DNA of 41,366 bases from CAVSPO01 sp963730005 (GTDB lineage: Bacteria; Actinomycetota; Actinomycetes; Propionibacteriales; Propionibacteriaceae). The DNA lies in the NCBI GenBank assembly GCA_963730005.1, contig CAVSPO010000032.1, positions 1 to 41,366 on the forward strand, read 5' to 3'. The translations under genes and the position numbers were made by a program. Shown one piece after another: positions 22,179 to 30,784 of the stretch. A model generated the notes under the pieces. The model ran no database searches. It was given only the letters and a program-made list of their open reading frames with translations, and had not been told where the DNA came from. Numbering within the stretch: position 1 is the first letter of the stretch; each line of letters opens with the position of its first letter.

Positions 22179-23128
22179 GCGGCGGCCTGGCGGCACTGCT
22201 TGACGACATCGCGGCGCTGGCGAAGGTGACCGCCGCTTCGCTGGACGACATCGGTGCCGCGGCCGGCAAGGCCGGCACCAAGTCGCTGGGCGTGGTCGTC
22301 GATGACGCTGCCGTGACGCCGCGCTACGTCGACGGCTTCACGGCGTCGCGCGAACTGCCGATGATCAAGAGGATCGCCATCGGGTCGATTCGCAACAAAC
22401 TGGTCTTCATCCTCCCGGCGGTGCTGTTGCTCAGCCAGTTCCTGCCGTGGAGCATCACACCGATTCTCATGCTGGGCGGCCTCTACCTTTCCTACGAGGG
22501 CGCCGAGAAAGTCTGGGAGGTCGTCTCGGGGCACTCGGAGGAATCCCACGAAGTGCCCGCCGCAGCAGAAGGCCCCGCGCAGGAGGACTCCATGGTCCGG
22601 GGCGCCATCACCACGGACTTCATCCTGTCGGCCGAGATCATGATCATCGCGCTGAACGAGGTGGCAGACGAGCCCTTGCTGTCCCGAGCAGTCATCCTCG
22701 TCATGGTGGCGCTCGCCATCACAGCACTGGTCTACGGCGCGGTCGGAATCATCGTGAAGATGGATGACGTGGGTCTGCACCTGGCCCGACGGGAAAACCC
22801 AGCTTCCCAGCACGTCGGTCGCGCGCTGGTGGCAGGGATGCCGGTCGTGCTCAAGGTGCTGTCAACAGTGGGCATCGCAGCGATGCTGTGGGTGGGCGGT
22901 CACATCCTGCTCGTCGGCGTCGACACCCTCGGCTGGCACTGGCTCTACGGCCAGGTGCACATGTTGGAGCAATGGGTTGCCCAAGCCGTTCCCGCAGCCG
23001 GTTCTTTCCTCGCCTGGCTGGTGAACACCTTGTCCTCCGCGCTGGTCGGGCTGCTGGTGGGTGGCTTCGCTGTCGCCGTCATGCACCTGCTGCCGCTCCC
23101 GCAGAAGAAGGGTGCGACTTCGCACTGA
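22175..23128 (+). CDS. DUF808 family membrane protein (YedI-like)
   Basis: 317 aa. Starts SGGLAALLDDIAALAKVTAASLDDIGAAAGKAG, then GVVVDDAAVTPRYVDG, both DUF808 signatures. At least six hydrophobic segments follow, with a charged, variable loop (GHSEESHEVPAAAEG) between the second and third. The family is a common bacterial inner-membrane protein of unknown function. GTG 22175 is preferred over TTG 22145 because homologues begin at about this point and GGAG lies 8 nt upstream. It is transcribed towards the PTS gene, with only 24 nt between stops. Confidence 0.88.
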   Translation: MSGGLAALLDDIAALAKVTAASLDDIGAAAGKAGTKSLGVVVDDAAVTPRYVDGFTASRELPMIKRIAIGSIRNKLVFILPAVLLLSQFLPWSITPILMLGGLYLSYEGAEKVWEVVSGHSEESHEVPAAAEGPAQEDSMVRGAITTDFILSAEIMIIALNEVADEPLLSRAVILVMVALAITALVYGAVGIIVKMDDVGLHLARRENPASQHVGRALVAGMPVVLKVLSTVGIAAMLWVGGHILLVGVDTLGWHWLYGQVHMLEQWVAQAVPAAGSFLAWLVNTLSSALVGLLVGGFAVAVMHLLPLPQKKGATSH

Positions 23129-23152
23129 CCTTCGTATCCGCAGGTTTCGAGG

Positions 23153-24898
23153 TCAGCCCACTGGCACCGGCATCATCTCCCGGCTCATCGCCGTGGCGAG
23201 GATGTCCGAGTCGAAGCCGGCCACCAGGTGCCAGACCTGCGGGCCTACCTGCACGACGCCGGGCAAGCCGGCAGCAGCCAAGGCCTCCTTGTCGACGACG
23301 CTGGAGTCCTTGAGCTCGACGCGTACCCGGGTCTGGGCGACCTGGGCAACCGACACGATGTTCTTGGGCCCGCCCAGCGCGTCCACCCACTGCTGCGCCT
23401 GGCTGGCCTGCTCTGCTCCCACGCCGACCTCGGCAAGAGCGAGTTCCTCGCCGCGAGCGCGGGCGCGCTCTTCCTTGGTGCGGTAGTCGAGGAAGATGAC
23501 CAACAGCATCGAGGTGAGGAAGGCGGCCGTGATGGCGGCGACGTACAGCGGGATGTTGCTGAACGCCGGGATGGTCAACAGCGACGTGAACACGAAGGCG
23601 CTGGTCTTCAGCCCGCCACCGAAGCCGATGATCAGGCCACCGACCAGACAGCCGGGCAGCAGCCGCGAGTAGATCTTCTTGAACCTCAGGTGGATGCCGT
23701 AGAGGGAAGGCTCCGAGATGCCACCCAGCAGGCCGGCGGCAAGGGCGCCGGTCGCGGTCTGACGCATCGCGACGTCCTTCTCGCGCATGGCCAACACCAG
23801 CACGCCGGCGGTGGCGCCGAAGCACGCGAAGTTCCAGGCGCCCATCGGGCCCTGGATGTAGTCGAAGCCGAGGGTCTGGATGTTGAGCAGCATGATGGCG
23901 TTGATCGGCCAGTGCAGGCCCAGCGGCACCATGAACGGGTAGGCCAGCGGAATGACGACGGCGAAGATGAACGGCGAGAAGTCGTTGATCGTCCGCAGCA
24001 CCCCGGCCAGGCCGGCGCCGGCATAGACGCCGATCGGTCCGATGATGAAGGCGGTCACCGGCAACATGATGAGCATCGCCAGGAACGGCACGAAGATCAG
24101 CTGCAGGTTGTCGGGGATGATCTTCTTCAACAGCTTGTAGAGCGGGCCGAGCACGCCGGCCATCAGCAGCGGCGGGAAGACCTGGGAGCTGTAGTTGAAG
24201 ATCGTCAGGGGCAGACCGAAGATGCTGACGACGTTCACGGTGCTGCCGAAGATGGTGACCTGCTCGGCGACACCGACGAGCCCGGAGAACCCGGGCAGCA
24301 TCAGCAGCGCCATGATCGCGAACCCCACCCACGGGTCGGCGCCGAGCTTCTTGGACGCGTTGTAGGCGACCATCAGCGGCAGGAAGACGAACACGCTCTG
24401 CCACAGCAGGTTGATGAACGTCCAGGACGGTGACAGTTCGGTGCGCGGGTCGGCCCAGTTGCCGATCACCCCGGTGGTGCTCATCAGTGACATGAACGTG
24501 ATGAACAGCGAGGCGCCCAGCAGGGCTCCCAGCACCGGCCGGAAGGAGTCGGACAGGAACTCGAAGAAGCTGTCCAGCCACGCGACCTTGCCGCGAGGGC
24601 CCTGGGCGCGGGCCGCGGCCTTGATGTCGTCGGCCGAGGACTGGCCCACGTTCTTCATCTCGGGCAGGGCCATGATGTCGTTGTAGACGTTCTGGACGGC
24701 GCCCCCGATGATGATCTGGTACCGCTCCCCGGCCTGGGGGACCGCGCCCATCACCCCCGGGATCTTCTCGACCACCGCGCCCTGGACGCCGGACGCGTCC
24801 TTGAGCTGGAAGCGCAGCCGGGTGGCACAGTGGCTGAGACTGCTGATGTTGTTCGCCCCGCCGACACTCTTGACGATCTCACTGGCGGTATTCGTCAT
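23153..24898 (-). CDS. PTS sugar transporter, EIIBC with extra C-terminal B-like domain (beta-glucoside/sucrose/trehalose group)
   Basis: 581 aa. Domain order: EIIB (about 1-80) with phospho-Cys C24 in SLSHCATRLRFQL; EIIC (about 110-470) with about ten membrane segments and the active-site motif GGISEPSLYGIHLRFKK; then a C-terminal domain (about 505-575) that resembles a second EIIB (VDALGGPKNIVSVAQVAQTRVRVELKD) but has Gln where the phospho-Cys should be. The transported sugar cannot be assigned; the EIIB sequence points to the glucoside/sucrose/trehalose branch. It is the second gene of a two-gene operon, 35 nt after the EIIA-HPr-EI gene. The Cys-less second B domain is probably structural or regulatory. 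Confidence 0.9.
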   Translation of the reverse strand: MTNTASEIVKSVGGANNISSLSHCATRLRFQLKDASGVQGAVVEKIPGVMGAVPQAGERYQIIIGGAVQNVYNDIMALPEMKNVGQSSADDIKAAARAQGPRGKVAWLDSFFEFLSDSFRPVLGALLGASLFITFMSLMSTTGVIGNWADPRTELSPSWTFINLLWQSVFVFLPLMVAYNASKKLGADPWVGFAIMALLMLPGFSGLVGVAEQVTIFGSTVNVVSIFGLPLTIFNYSSQVFPPLLMAGVLGPLYKLLKKIIPDNLQLIFVPFLAMLIMLPVTAFIIGPIGVYAGAGLAGVLRTINDFSPFIFAVVIPLAYPFMVPLGLHWPINAIMLLNIQTLGFDYIQGPMGAWNFACFGATAGVLVLAMREKDVAMRQTATGALAAGLLGGISEPSLYGIHLRFKKIYSRLLPGCLVGGLIIGFGGGLKTSAFVFTSLLTIPAFSNIPLYVAAITAAFLTSMLLVIFLDYRTKEERARARGEELALAEVGVGAEQASQAQQWVDALGGPKNIVSVAQVAQTRVRVELKDSSVVDKEALAAAGLPGVVQVGPQVWHLVAGFDSDILATAMSREMMPVPVG

Positions 24899-24933
24899 GA
24901 TGAGGTTCCTTCACTCGTGAGGGTTGGGCCGGC

Positions 24934-27534
24934 TCAGGCTTCGTCCAACGGGACGAGCGCTCGTACCTCGGCGGGAGTGCTGCAGGTGACGGCTTGGGCG
25001 GCGATCTGGCGGCAGTGTGCAAGGGAGTAGGCGCGCACGGCGGCCTTGACCGCCGGGATGGCCGGAATGGTGCAGCTCAACTCGTCCACCCCCAGGCCGA
25101 CCAGGATCGGGACGGCCTGCGGGTCGGAGGCGACGCCGCCGCACACCCCGAGCCACTTGCCCTGCTCGTGCAGCGCCTCGGCAGCGTTGCCGATCTGGAT
25201 CAGCACCGCCGGGTTGCAGGGGTCAACCTGCGCGGCCAGTTTGGGGTGACCGCGGTCCATGGCCAGGGTGTAGCTGGTCAGGTCGTTGGTGCCCACGCTG
25301 AAGAAGGCGACGTCGGTGGCCGCGAACTGCCTGGCCATGATGGCGACGGAGGGGACCTCCATCATGATGCCGACCGGGACCTCGGTCTCGACGCCCAGCG
25401 CCGCCCGCTCCTCGTCCCAGATGCGCTTGGCGTGGCGCCAGTCGTCCATGGTGGCGATCATCGGGAACATGACGTGCAGGCGCGCCCCGGCGTCCGCCGC
25501 CTTGAGGATCGCCCGGCACTGGGCGCGCAGCACCTCGGGGCGGTCGAACCCGACCCGGACCCCGCGGATGCCGAGGAAGGGGTTCTCCTCGGCGGGGATG
25601 GGCAGGTAGGGCAGCGGCTTGTCGCCGCCGACGTCCAGGGTGCGGATGACCAGCGGCTGGCCGGGTTTGATCGCCCGCGCGATGTCGGCGTACAGCTTCG
25701 CCTGTTCGTCCTCGGTCGGGGCTGACTGACGACCCAGGAAGACGAACTCGCTGCGCAGCAGGCCGACACCCTCGGAGCCCTTGGTGAGGGACTCCTTGGC
25801 GTCCTCAAGACCGCCGATGTTGGCGACCACCTGGACGGTGTGGCCGTCGGTGGTGATGGCGGGTTCGTCGGCGCGGGCCAGGTCGGCTTGGCGCTTGACG
25901 GCGATGCGCTGCTGGCGGCCGACGATGTCGGCGATTTCGGCGTCGGTGAGGTTCATCTGCACGGTGCCCCTGGCGCCGTCGATGACCACCCGGGTGCCGT
26001 TCGGGATGTCCAGGGCTCGCGGTTCGATGCCGGCCACCGCCGGGATGTCGAGTGAGCGCGCGATGATCGCCACGTGCGAGGACGCGCCGCCGGCAGCGGT
26101 GGCGAACCCGACGACCTTGCTGCGGTCCAGGCTGGCGGTGTCGGACGGGGAGAGGTCCTCGGCGATCAGGATGGTGCCCGGTGCGATGTCCGGCGACTCA
26201 CGCCGCTGGCCGGTGAGTTCCTCCAGGACGCGCTGGCCGACGTCACGCACGTCGTTGGCTCGTCCGGCCAGCACCTCGTTGGCCAATTGACCGAGCCGGT
26301 CGGCGTAGCTCTGGTAGGCGGCACGCCACGCGAACGGCGCGCTCTTGCCCTTGTCGATGGCGCTCACGGCGCGATCCAGCAGATCGGGATCCTGGAGGAT
26401 CTCGGCGTGGGCAACGAAGATGGCGGCCTTGTCGGCGTCCGACTCCTGCTCCAGCCGTTTCGCCAGGGCCGACAGATCGAGCAGCGCCCGGTCGATGGCC
26501 GCGTTCAGCTTCCGGCGCTCAAGATGGTGGTCGGTGGCGTTCTCGGTGACGGTGATGTCCTCGTGCCGCATCTGCAGCACCTGACCTACGGCGAGTCCGG
26601 GGGATGCAGCCACACCCAGCAACAGGTTGACGTCACCAGACCGGGGCTCCTCGCTGACGGTCTCGGGGGCCTCGGGGGTCTCGGGGGCGACGGCCGTCAC
26701 GGCCTCGGTTTCGGGGCCCTCGACCGGCAGCGGCGGGCAATCCTCGCCGAGCCCGTCCCTGATGGCCTGCGCCACCTGGGTGACCGCCTCGTCTGCGTCC
26801 GGCCCGTGCGCGGTGACGACCACCTTGTCGCCGCGGGCTGCGGCCATGCCCATGATCGCCATGATGCTCTTGGCGTTCGCGGTGTCGCGGCCGCGGCGCA
26901 GTTGCACGTCCGAGGTGAACTGCTTGGCCAGGGCCACCAGCGTCGCGGCGGGCCGAGCATGCAGCCCGGTGGGGTTCGGGATGAGGAGCGCCTCGGAGGT
27001 GGCGTTCCGGCCGCCGAAGGCCGCTTCCTGACCGACGGGGACTTCCTTGAGCCGGATCTCGGCGACGACGTCCTGGCCGGCGGTGACCAGCCCGGGGGCG
27101 GTGGGGGTCAGCACGTCGATGAGCTCGGAGTTGGTGATGACCACCTGGGTGAGCACGCTGACGGCCTGCGCGGCGACCATGTCCATGTCGAACGCGATCA
27201 GCTCGTCGCCGACCGTGACGTCCTGCCCGAGCACCACCTTGGGCGTGAAGCCCTCACCCTGCATCTTGACGGTGTCCAGGCCGATGTGCATGAGCACTTC
27301 GAGCCCCTGCGGCGACCGGATGGTAATCGCGTGGGCAGATGGCTGGATGTCGATCACCTCTCCGGCGATCGGCGCCACCAGCATGTTGCTGAGCGGATCG
27401 ATCGAAATGCCCTCGCCGACCATCTTGCGGGCGAAGACCGGATCGGGCACGAGCTCGATGGGCACGAGCACACCGGTCAGCGGTGCCATGAGCTGGACGC
27501 TGGCGCCTCGCTGCGCCGCACTGGTTGCCGTCAC
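24934..27534 (-). CDS. PTS multiphosphoryl transfer protein: EIIA(Glc)-HPr-Enzyme I fusion
   Basis: 866 aa carrying all the soluble PTS steps. EIIA-Glc type (about 15-165) with phospho-His H83 in GLEVLMHIGLDTV; HPr (about 180-265) with H192 in NPTGLHARPAATL and a Ser in ANAKSIMAIMGMAA; a Pro/Glu-rich linker (about 268-300); Enzyme I (about 305-860) with H487 in AAGGASSHVAIIARSLDIPAV and the PEP-site motifs GVGLLRSEFVF, RTLDVGGDKPLPYL and LGVCGGVASDP. EI takes phosphate from PEP, passes it to HPr, then EIIA, then the EIIBC partner encoded next. GTG 27534 follows AGGAGGG. Together the two genes make a self-sufficient sugar uptake system in which cross-talk with other PTS would be reduced. Confidence 0.93.
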   Translation of the reverse strand: MTATSAAQRGASVQLMAPLTGVLVPIELVPDPVFARKMVGEGISIDPLSNMLVAPIAGEVIDIQPSAHAITIRSPQGLEVLMHIGLDTVKMQGEGFTPKVVLGQDVTVGDELIAFDMDMVAAQAVSVLTQVVITNSELIDVLTPTAPGLVTAGQDVVAEIRLKEVPVGQEAAFGGRNATSEALLIPNPTGLHARPAATLVALAKQFTSDVQLRRGRDTANAKSIMAIMGMAAARGDKVVVTAHGPDADEAVTQVAQAIRDGLGEDCPPLPVEGPETEAVTAVAPETPEAPETVSEEPRSGDVNLLLGVAASPGLAVGQVLQMRHEDITVTENATDHHLERRKLNAAIDRALLDLSALAKRLEQESDADKAAIFVAHAEILQDPDLLDRAVSAIDKGKSAPFAWRAAYQSYADRLGQLANEVLAGRANDVRDVGQRVLEELTGQRRESPDIAPGTILIAEDLSPSDTASLDRSKVVGFATAAGGASSHVAIIARSLDIPAVAGIEPRALDIPNGTRVVIDGARGTVQMNLTDAEIADIVGRQQRIAVKRQADLARADEPAITTDGHTVQVVANIGGLEDAKESLTKGSEGVGLLRSEFVFLGRQSAPTEDEQAKLYADIARAIKPGQPLVIRTLDVGGDKPLPYLPIPAEENPFLGIRGVRVGFDRPEVLRAQCRAILKAADAGARLHVMFPMIATMDDWRHAKRIWDEERAALGVETEVPVGIMMEVPSVAIMARQFAATDVAFFSVGTNDLTSYTLAMDRGHPKLAAQVDPCNPAVLIQIGNAAEALHEQGKWLGVCGGVASDPQAVPILVGLGVDELSCTIPAIPAVKAAVRAYSLAHCRQIAAQAVTCSTPAEVRALVPLDEA

Positions 27535-27666
27535 AGCAACCCTCCTGTCTGTGTCAGGGATTGCCGTCAGCTCGAACGCTACTACGACGAACAGGGGCGC
27601 GGGAAGGCCCGGTCATCCTCACCGCGTATCGGCGTGCGCTGCTCGTCGCTTGGGCACGGGCAGGCG

Positions 27667-27696
27667 TTGGTAATTGGTTGACTGTTCAACTATACT
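27667..27696 (+). promoter_or_regulatory. Promoter with overlapping palindrome upstream of the FrnE-like gene
   Basis: TTGGTA (27667-27672), an 18-bp spacer and TATACT (27691-27696) lie 6 nt before ATG 27703, so the message is probably leaderless. The spacer contains a perfect palindrome GTTGA-CTGT-TCAAC (27677-27690), a likely repressor site. Confidence 0.65.
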
Positions 27697-27702
27697 GGTG
27701 GT

Positions 27703-28401
27703 ATGCGCATCGACGTCTGGACCGACATCATCTGCCCCTTCTGCACCATCGCCAAGGCTGAACTCGACAAGGCTCTGGCATCATTCCCGCACGCTGACGA
27801 GGTCACGGTCGTCCCCCGCAGCTACGAACTGCACCCCGGCGCTCCCGTCGAGCCGACCACCGAGTACCTCGAGAAGAAGTACGGCTGGTCGCCGGAGCAG
27901 CTGGCCAGGCAGTGCGACCACATCGACGCCAGCGCCCGTCGGCTCGGCCTGACGTACAACTGGCGCCCCTCCATCAACGCGCCCACCCTGGACGCCCACC
28001 GCCTCGTCAAGCTGGCGACGACGCAGGGGCTGGGGCGCCCGGCGGAGGACGCCTTCATGCACGCCTACTTCACCGATGCCAAGGACGTGTCCGACCACGA
28101 CGTCCTGCGCGAGGTCGCTGCGTCCGTCGGTCTGGACCCCACCCGCGTCGACGAGGTGCTCGCGTCCGACGAGTTCGCGGACGCCGTCGCCGCCGACAGC
28201 GCCGAGGCCCGCCGCCACGGCGTGACGGGCACGCCCTTCTTCCTGATCGACGGAAAGTACGCCCTCAGCGGCGCCCAGCCGGCCGAGGCGTTCGGCGAGG
28301 CGCTGAACAGGGTGTGGGCCGAGACCCACCCCGTCACGCCGCTGATCGACCTGGGGCTCGGCGAAGCAGGGCCCGCCTGCGCCCCTGACGGCTGCGCCTG
28401 A
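27703..28401 (+). CDS. DsbA-family oxidoreductase, FrnE-like
   Basis: 232 aa, cytosolic (no signal peptide). The thioredoxin-fold active site is C11-P-F-C14 in DVWTDIICPFCTIAK. The rest follows FrnE/2-hydroxychromene-isomerase-type DsbA proteins: NAPTLDAHRLVKLA, AYFTDAKDVSDHDVL and GVTGTPFFLIDGKYALSGAQP with the cis-Pro loop. A C-terminal GPACAPDGCA gives a second Cys pair, also seen in FrnE, where it helps disulfide exchange. FrnE-type proteins have been linked to oxidative-stress tolerance. The start is fixed by the promoter 6 nt upstream. Confidence 0.92.
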   Translation: MRIDVWTDIICPFCTIAKAELDKALASFPHADEVTVVPRSYELHPGAPVEPTTEYLEKKYGWSPEQLARQCDHIDASARRLGLTYNWRPSINAPTLDAHRLVKLATTQGLGRPAEDAFMHAYFTDAKDVSDHDVLREVAASVGLDPTRVDEVLASDEFADAVAADSAEARRHGVTGTPFFLIDGKYALSGAQPAEAFGEALNRVWAETHPVTPLIDLGLGEAGPACAPDGCA

Positions 28402-28435
28402 GCAGGGGACTGTGCCCGCCTCGTCGACGGGCTCT

Positions 28436-28460
28436 CCCCGGTGCCGTCACGGAACCGGGG
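28436..28460. terminator. Hairpin spanning the convergent gene ends
   Basis: CCCCGGT (28436-28442) pairs with ACCGGGG (28454-28460), loop 11 nt. It covers the stop of the dehydrogenase gene and lies 35 nt past the FrnE-like stop. Confidence 0.45.
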
Positions 28461-29397
28461 TGACCAGCTTCCCCTCAGCGAAGAAGACGCGCAGGTTCTC
28501 CAGCACCAGGTCAGCCATCGCCTGCCGGGTCTGCTCGGTGGCGCTGGCCACGTGGGGCTGCAACACCACGTTGTCCAGCCCGAGCAATTCGGCCGGCACA
28601 CGGGGTTCATCGGCGAAGACGTCCAGCCCGGCGCCGGCCAGCTGACCGGACGCCAGTCGCCGCACCAGGGCTTCCTGGTCTACCACCGAACCGCGTGCCA
28701 CGTTGATGAGGTACCCGCTGGGCCCGAGCGCCGCCAGCACCTCGTCGTTGACCATCTTGTCGGTGGCGGGGCCCCCCGGAATCACCACCACGAGCACGTC
28801 GGAACCGGCGGCGAGCTCAACCGCGCTCCCGGCGTATCGGTAGGGGGAGCCGGCGACCTGCCGGCGCGAGTGGTACGCGATCTCGCAGTCGAAGCCCGTC
28901 AGCCGGGCAGCGATCGCTTCCCCGATGCGTCCCAGCCCGAGGATGCCGACCCTAGTGCCGTACACCTCACGGGTCAGCGGGAATGTCTCACCGGCGGCCC
29001 AGCGTCCGCCCCGGACGAACCGGTCGGCCCGGCTGATGCCGCGCAGGGTGTCGATCAGCAGGCCAACGGCGAGGTCGGCCACCGCACCAGTGAGCACGCC
29101 CGGTGTGTTGGAGACCAGGATTCCCCGCTCGCGCGCCTGGGCGGTGTCGGTGGAGTCGTAGCCCACCCCGAAGAGGACGACGGCCTTCAGGTTCGGCAGC
29201 TGGGCCATCAGCTCGGTGCCAACACCGACGTTGTAAGTCGTGACCGCCACCTCGACCTCGCCGGCTCGTTCAGCCAGGTACGCAGAGCGTTCGGCTGGAT
29301 CGGTTGGCAGCCGCTCGGCGGCGAACCCGGTTGCCAGCGCCTCAGCCAGGCTCGGCATGACTGGGCCCACCTGCAGCACCAATGGCTGATCGGACAT
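28447..29397 (-). CDS. D-2-hydroxyacid dehydrogenase (glyoxylate/hydroxypyruvate reductase type)
   Basis: 316 aa, full length for the family. The NAD(P) fold is at GTRVGILGLGRIGEAIA, and the catalytic Arg-Glu-His triad is R235 (NVARGSVVD), E264 (DVFADEP) and H282 (QPHVASATEQTR). FGVGYDSTD and SNTPGVLTGAVADLAVGLL are also conserved. Sequence style is closest to the GhrB/hydroxyphenylpyruvate-reductase branch; the substrate is not certain. AGGAGAGG precedes ATG 29397. The YdhR-like gene lies 29 nt upstream on the same strand, so the two may be co-transcribed. Confidence 0.92.
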   Translation of the reverse strand: MSDQPLVLQVGPVMPSLAEALATGFAAERLPTDPAERSAYLAERAGEVEVAVTTYNVGVGTELMAQLPNLKAVVLFGVGYDSTDTAQARERGILVSNTPGVLTGAVADLAVGLLIDTLRGISRADRFVRGGRWAAGETFPLTREVYGTRVGILGLGRIGEAIAARLTGFDCEIAYHSRRQVAGSPYRYAGSAVELAAGSDVLVVVIPGGPATDKMVNDEVLAALGPSGYLINVARGSVVDQEALVRRLASGQLAGAGLDVFADEPRVPAELLGLDNVVLQPHVASATEQTRQAMADLVLENLRVFFAEGKLVTPVP

Positions 29398-29426
29398 GAC
29401 GGCCTCTCCTGGCTGGGCGGCAGCGA

Positions 29427-29732
29427 TCAGGCGACGGGTCCGCGGGTGGTGTCCGTGAGGGGGACGTTCACGTCGAAGAACAGTGCGCGGATCCCGGTGA
29501 CGCCGAAGCTCTCGAGCCGCTTGGTGTGCATGTCGCAGTAGGCGCGGGCGGAGTCCTCGTCAGAGAAGAGGTAGATGCCGCCGGCCGTCCGGTCGGTTGC
29601 GTTCTCGGTCCAGATCTTCCACAACAGACCCGGCTCGTTGCTGATGCTGGCGGCAAGGCCGGCGTAGGCGGCGGACATCTCGGCGCCGAAGGGCCCCTCA
29701 CTGGGGAAGTCGATCTGGAGCAGCGTGGCCAT
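29427..29732 (-). CDS. YdhR-like putative monooxygenase, dimeric ferredoxin-like fold
   Basis: 101 aa, matching the small YdhR family. Conserved points are LLQIDFP at the N-terminus, AASISNEPGLLWKIWTEN, GIYLFSDEDSARAYCDMH and the closing FFDVNVPLT. YdhR is structurally like the antibiotic biosynthesis monooxygenases, but its reaction is not established. AAAGGAA lies shortly before ATG 29732. It directly precedes the 2-hydroxyacid dehydrogenase. Confidence 0.88.
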   Translation of the reverse strand: MATLLQIDFPSEGPFGAEMSAAYAGLAASISNEPGLLWKIWTENATDRTAGGIYLFSDEDSARAYCDMHTKRLESFGVTGIRALFFDVNVPLTDTTRGPVA

Positions 29733-29768
29733 GAAGGTTCCTTTCGTTTGGACGACACGTTCATCTTG

Positions 29769-30776
29769 TCACCTGACGAAAGCGCCGTCATCTCCAGGCA
29801 TCCCTGGTTGAGCTCGCTTCGGGGCTGCGCTGGTGGCCGGGCCGTGCAGGGACGCCAGCCCGTAAGCGAGGGCACCGGCTCCGACGACCCCGGCGCCGAC
29901 AGCGCTGGCGATCACCCAGCCTGGCACGCCGTCTGCTGGTGGGGCCTCTCCTGCCGGGGACGACGCCAATGCCGTCGAGCTGCTCAGATCACCGGCGGTG
30001 GTTGGGGCCGGCGTCGGCGAAACGGTGGCCACGGCCGCCGACGGCGTGCTGGCTGGGGTGGGAGTCGGTGTCGGGCTTGGTGTCGCAGCCGTCAGGGCCC
30101 GTGCTCCGACCAGCAGTGTCGAGCGCACCAGCGGGTAGAGCGCGTCCCCGGGGCAGGTGGTCTGGGACATGTCGCGGTGGCCGGCGACCGGGTCGGTGAC
30201 CACCTTGCTACCGGCCGGCCAGCGGTTGGAGCCGCGTGAGGTGAAGCTCACCTGGTGACCCGCTGACAGGTCGATGCTGTAGCTGGCGGCAAGCCAGGCC
30301 AGCAGCCGGGTTGCGGCGTCCATCGCCTCGGGAGTCGGCGCAACCTCGGTGAAACTCCCGATGAAGCAGCACAGCAGCGCGAAGCCTTGGCTGCCGCCGG
30401 TGGCGTCGCCCTTGACCGGCGCGGTCAGGCTGCCCTTGCGGCCCTCCCAGAGCCCGCCGTACGGGTCGATGAAGAAGTTGTAGGCGACATCCGGCCAGCC
30501 CTTGGTGCCCGTGTGGTAGTCGAAAAAGCCGCGGATGCGCCCGGGAATCCGGTCCTGCCGGTCACCGTTCGGCGTGTCCGAGTGATGGACCAGCAGGAAG
30601 CGCAGATCGCCAGGCTCCTCGACGTCGAGTGGCCCCACCGGCGCCAGGCCCCGCGCCCAGTCGTCGCGGGGATGGATGTCGGGTCGCTCGACAGTGGGCG
30701 CCGCCAGCGCAGGGGACGCCAGCCCGGCCACCAGCCCTGCCGAGACGCCGGCGAGCAGCAGCATCCGCCTGCTCAC
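29769..30776 (-). CDS. Exported N-acetylmuramoyl-L-alanine amidase (PGRP/amidase_2 domain) with C-terminal anchor
   Basis: 335 aa from GTG 30776. An N-terminal SRRMLLLAGVSAGLVAGLASPALAA is an export signal, possibly Tat. The amidase domain (about 40-235) has zinc ligands in LLVHHSDTP and in VAGHRDMSQTTCPGD (His and Cys), with YNFFIDPYGGLWEGR between. A Thr/Pro/Ser-rich wall-spanning linker (about 245-300) leads to one hydrophobic segment, GWVIASAVGAGVVGAGALAYGL. The protein is therefore probably tethered at the outer face of the membrane, where it cleaves the amide bond between muramic acid and stem peptide. GTG 30809 is another possible start. The kinase gene ends 9 nt upstream, so these are probably co-transcribed. 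Confidence 0.88.
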   Translation of the reverse strand: MSRRMLLLAGVSAGLVAGLASPALAAPTVERPDIHPRDDWARGLAPVGPLDVEEPGDLRFLLVHHSDTPNGDRQDRIPGRIRGFFDYHTGTKGWPDVAYNFFIDPYGGLWEGRKGSLTAPVKGDATGGSQGFALLCCFIGSFTEVAPTPEAMDAATRLLAWLAASYSIDLSAGHQVSFTSRGSNRWPAGSKVVTDPVAGHRDMSQTTCPGDALYPLVRSTLLVGARALTAATPSPTPTPTPASTPSAAVATVSPTPAPTTAGDLSSSTALASSPAGEAPPADGVPGWVIASAVGAGVVGAGALAYGLASLHGPATSAAPKRAQPGMPGDDGAFVR

Positions 30777-30784
30777 CGGGCCGT

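Noticed and set aside
23228..24433. + strand open frame of about 400 codons opposite the EIIBC gene
   Set aside because: Asp/Glu/His/Gln-rich composition is typical of the reverse complement of hydrophobic membrane codons; no motif.
26074..27681. Long + strand open frame of about 535 codons opposite the PTS EIIA-HPr-EI gene
   Set aside because: It mirrors the codon structure of the well-supported PTS gene, has low-complexity His/Gly/Val-rich composition and no domain. High GC makes such antisense frames common.
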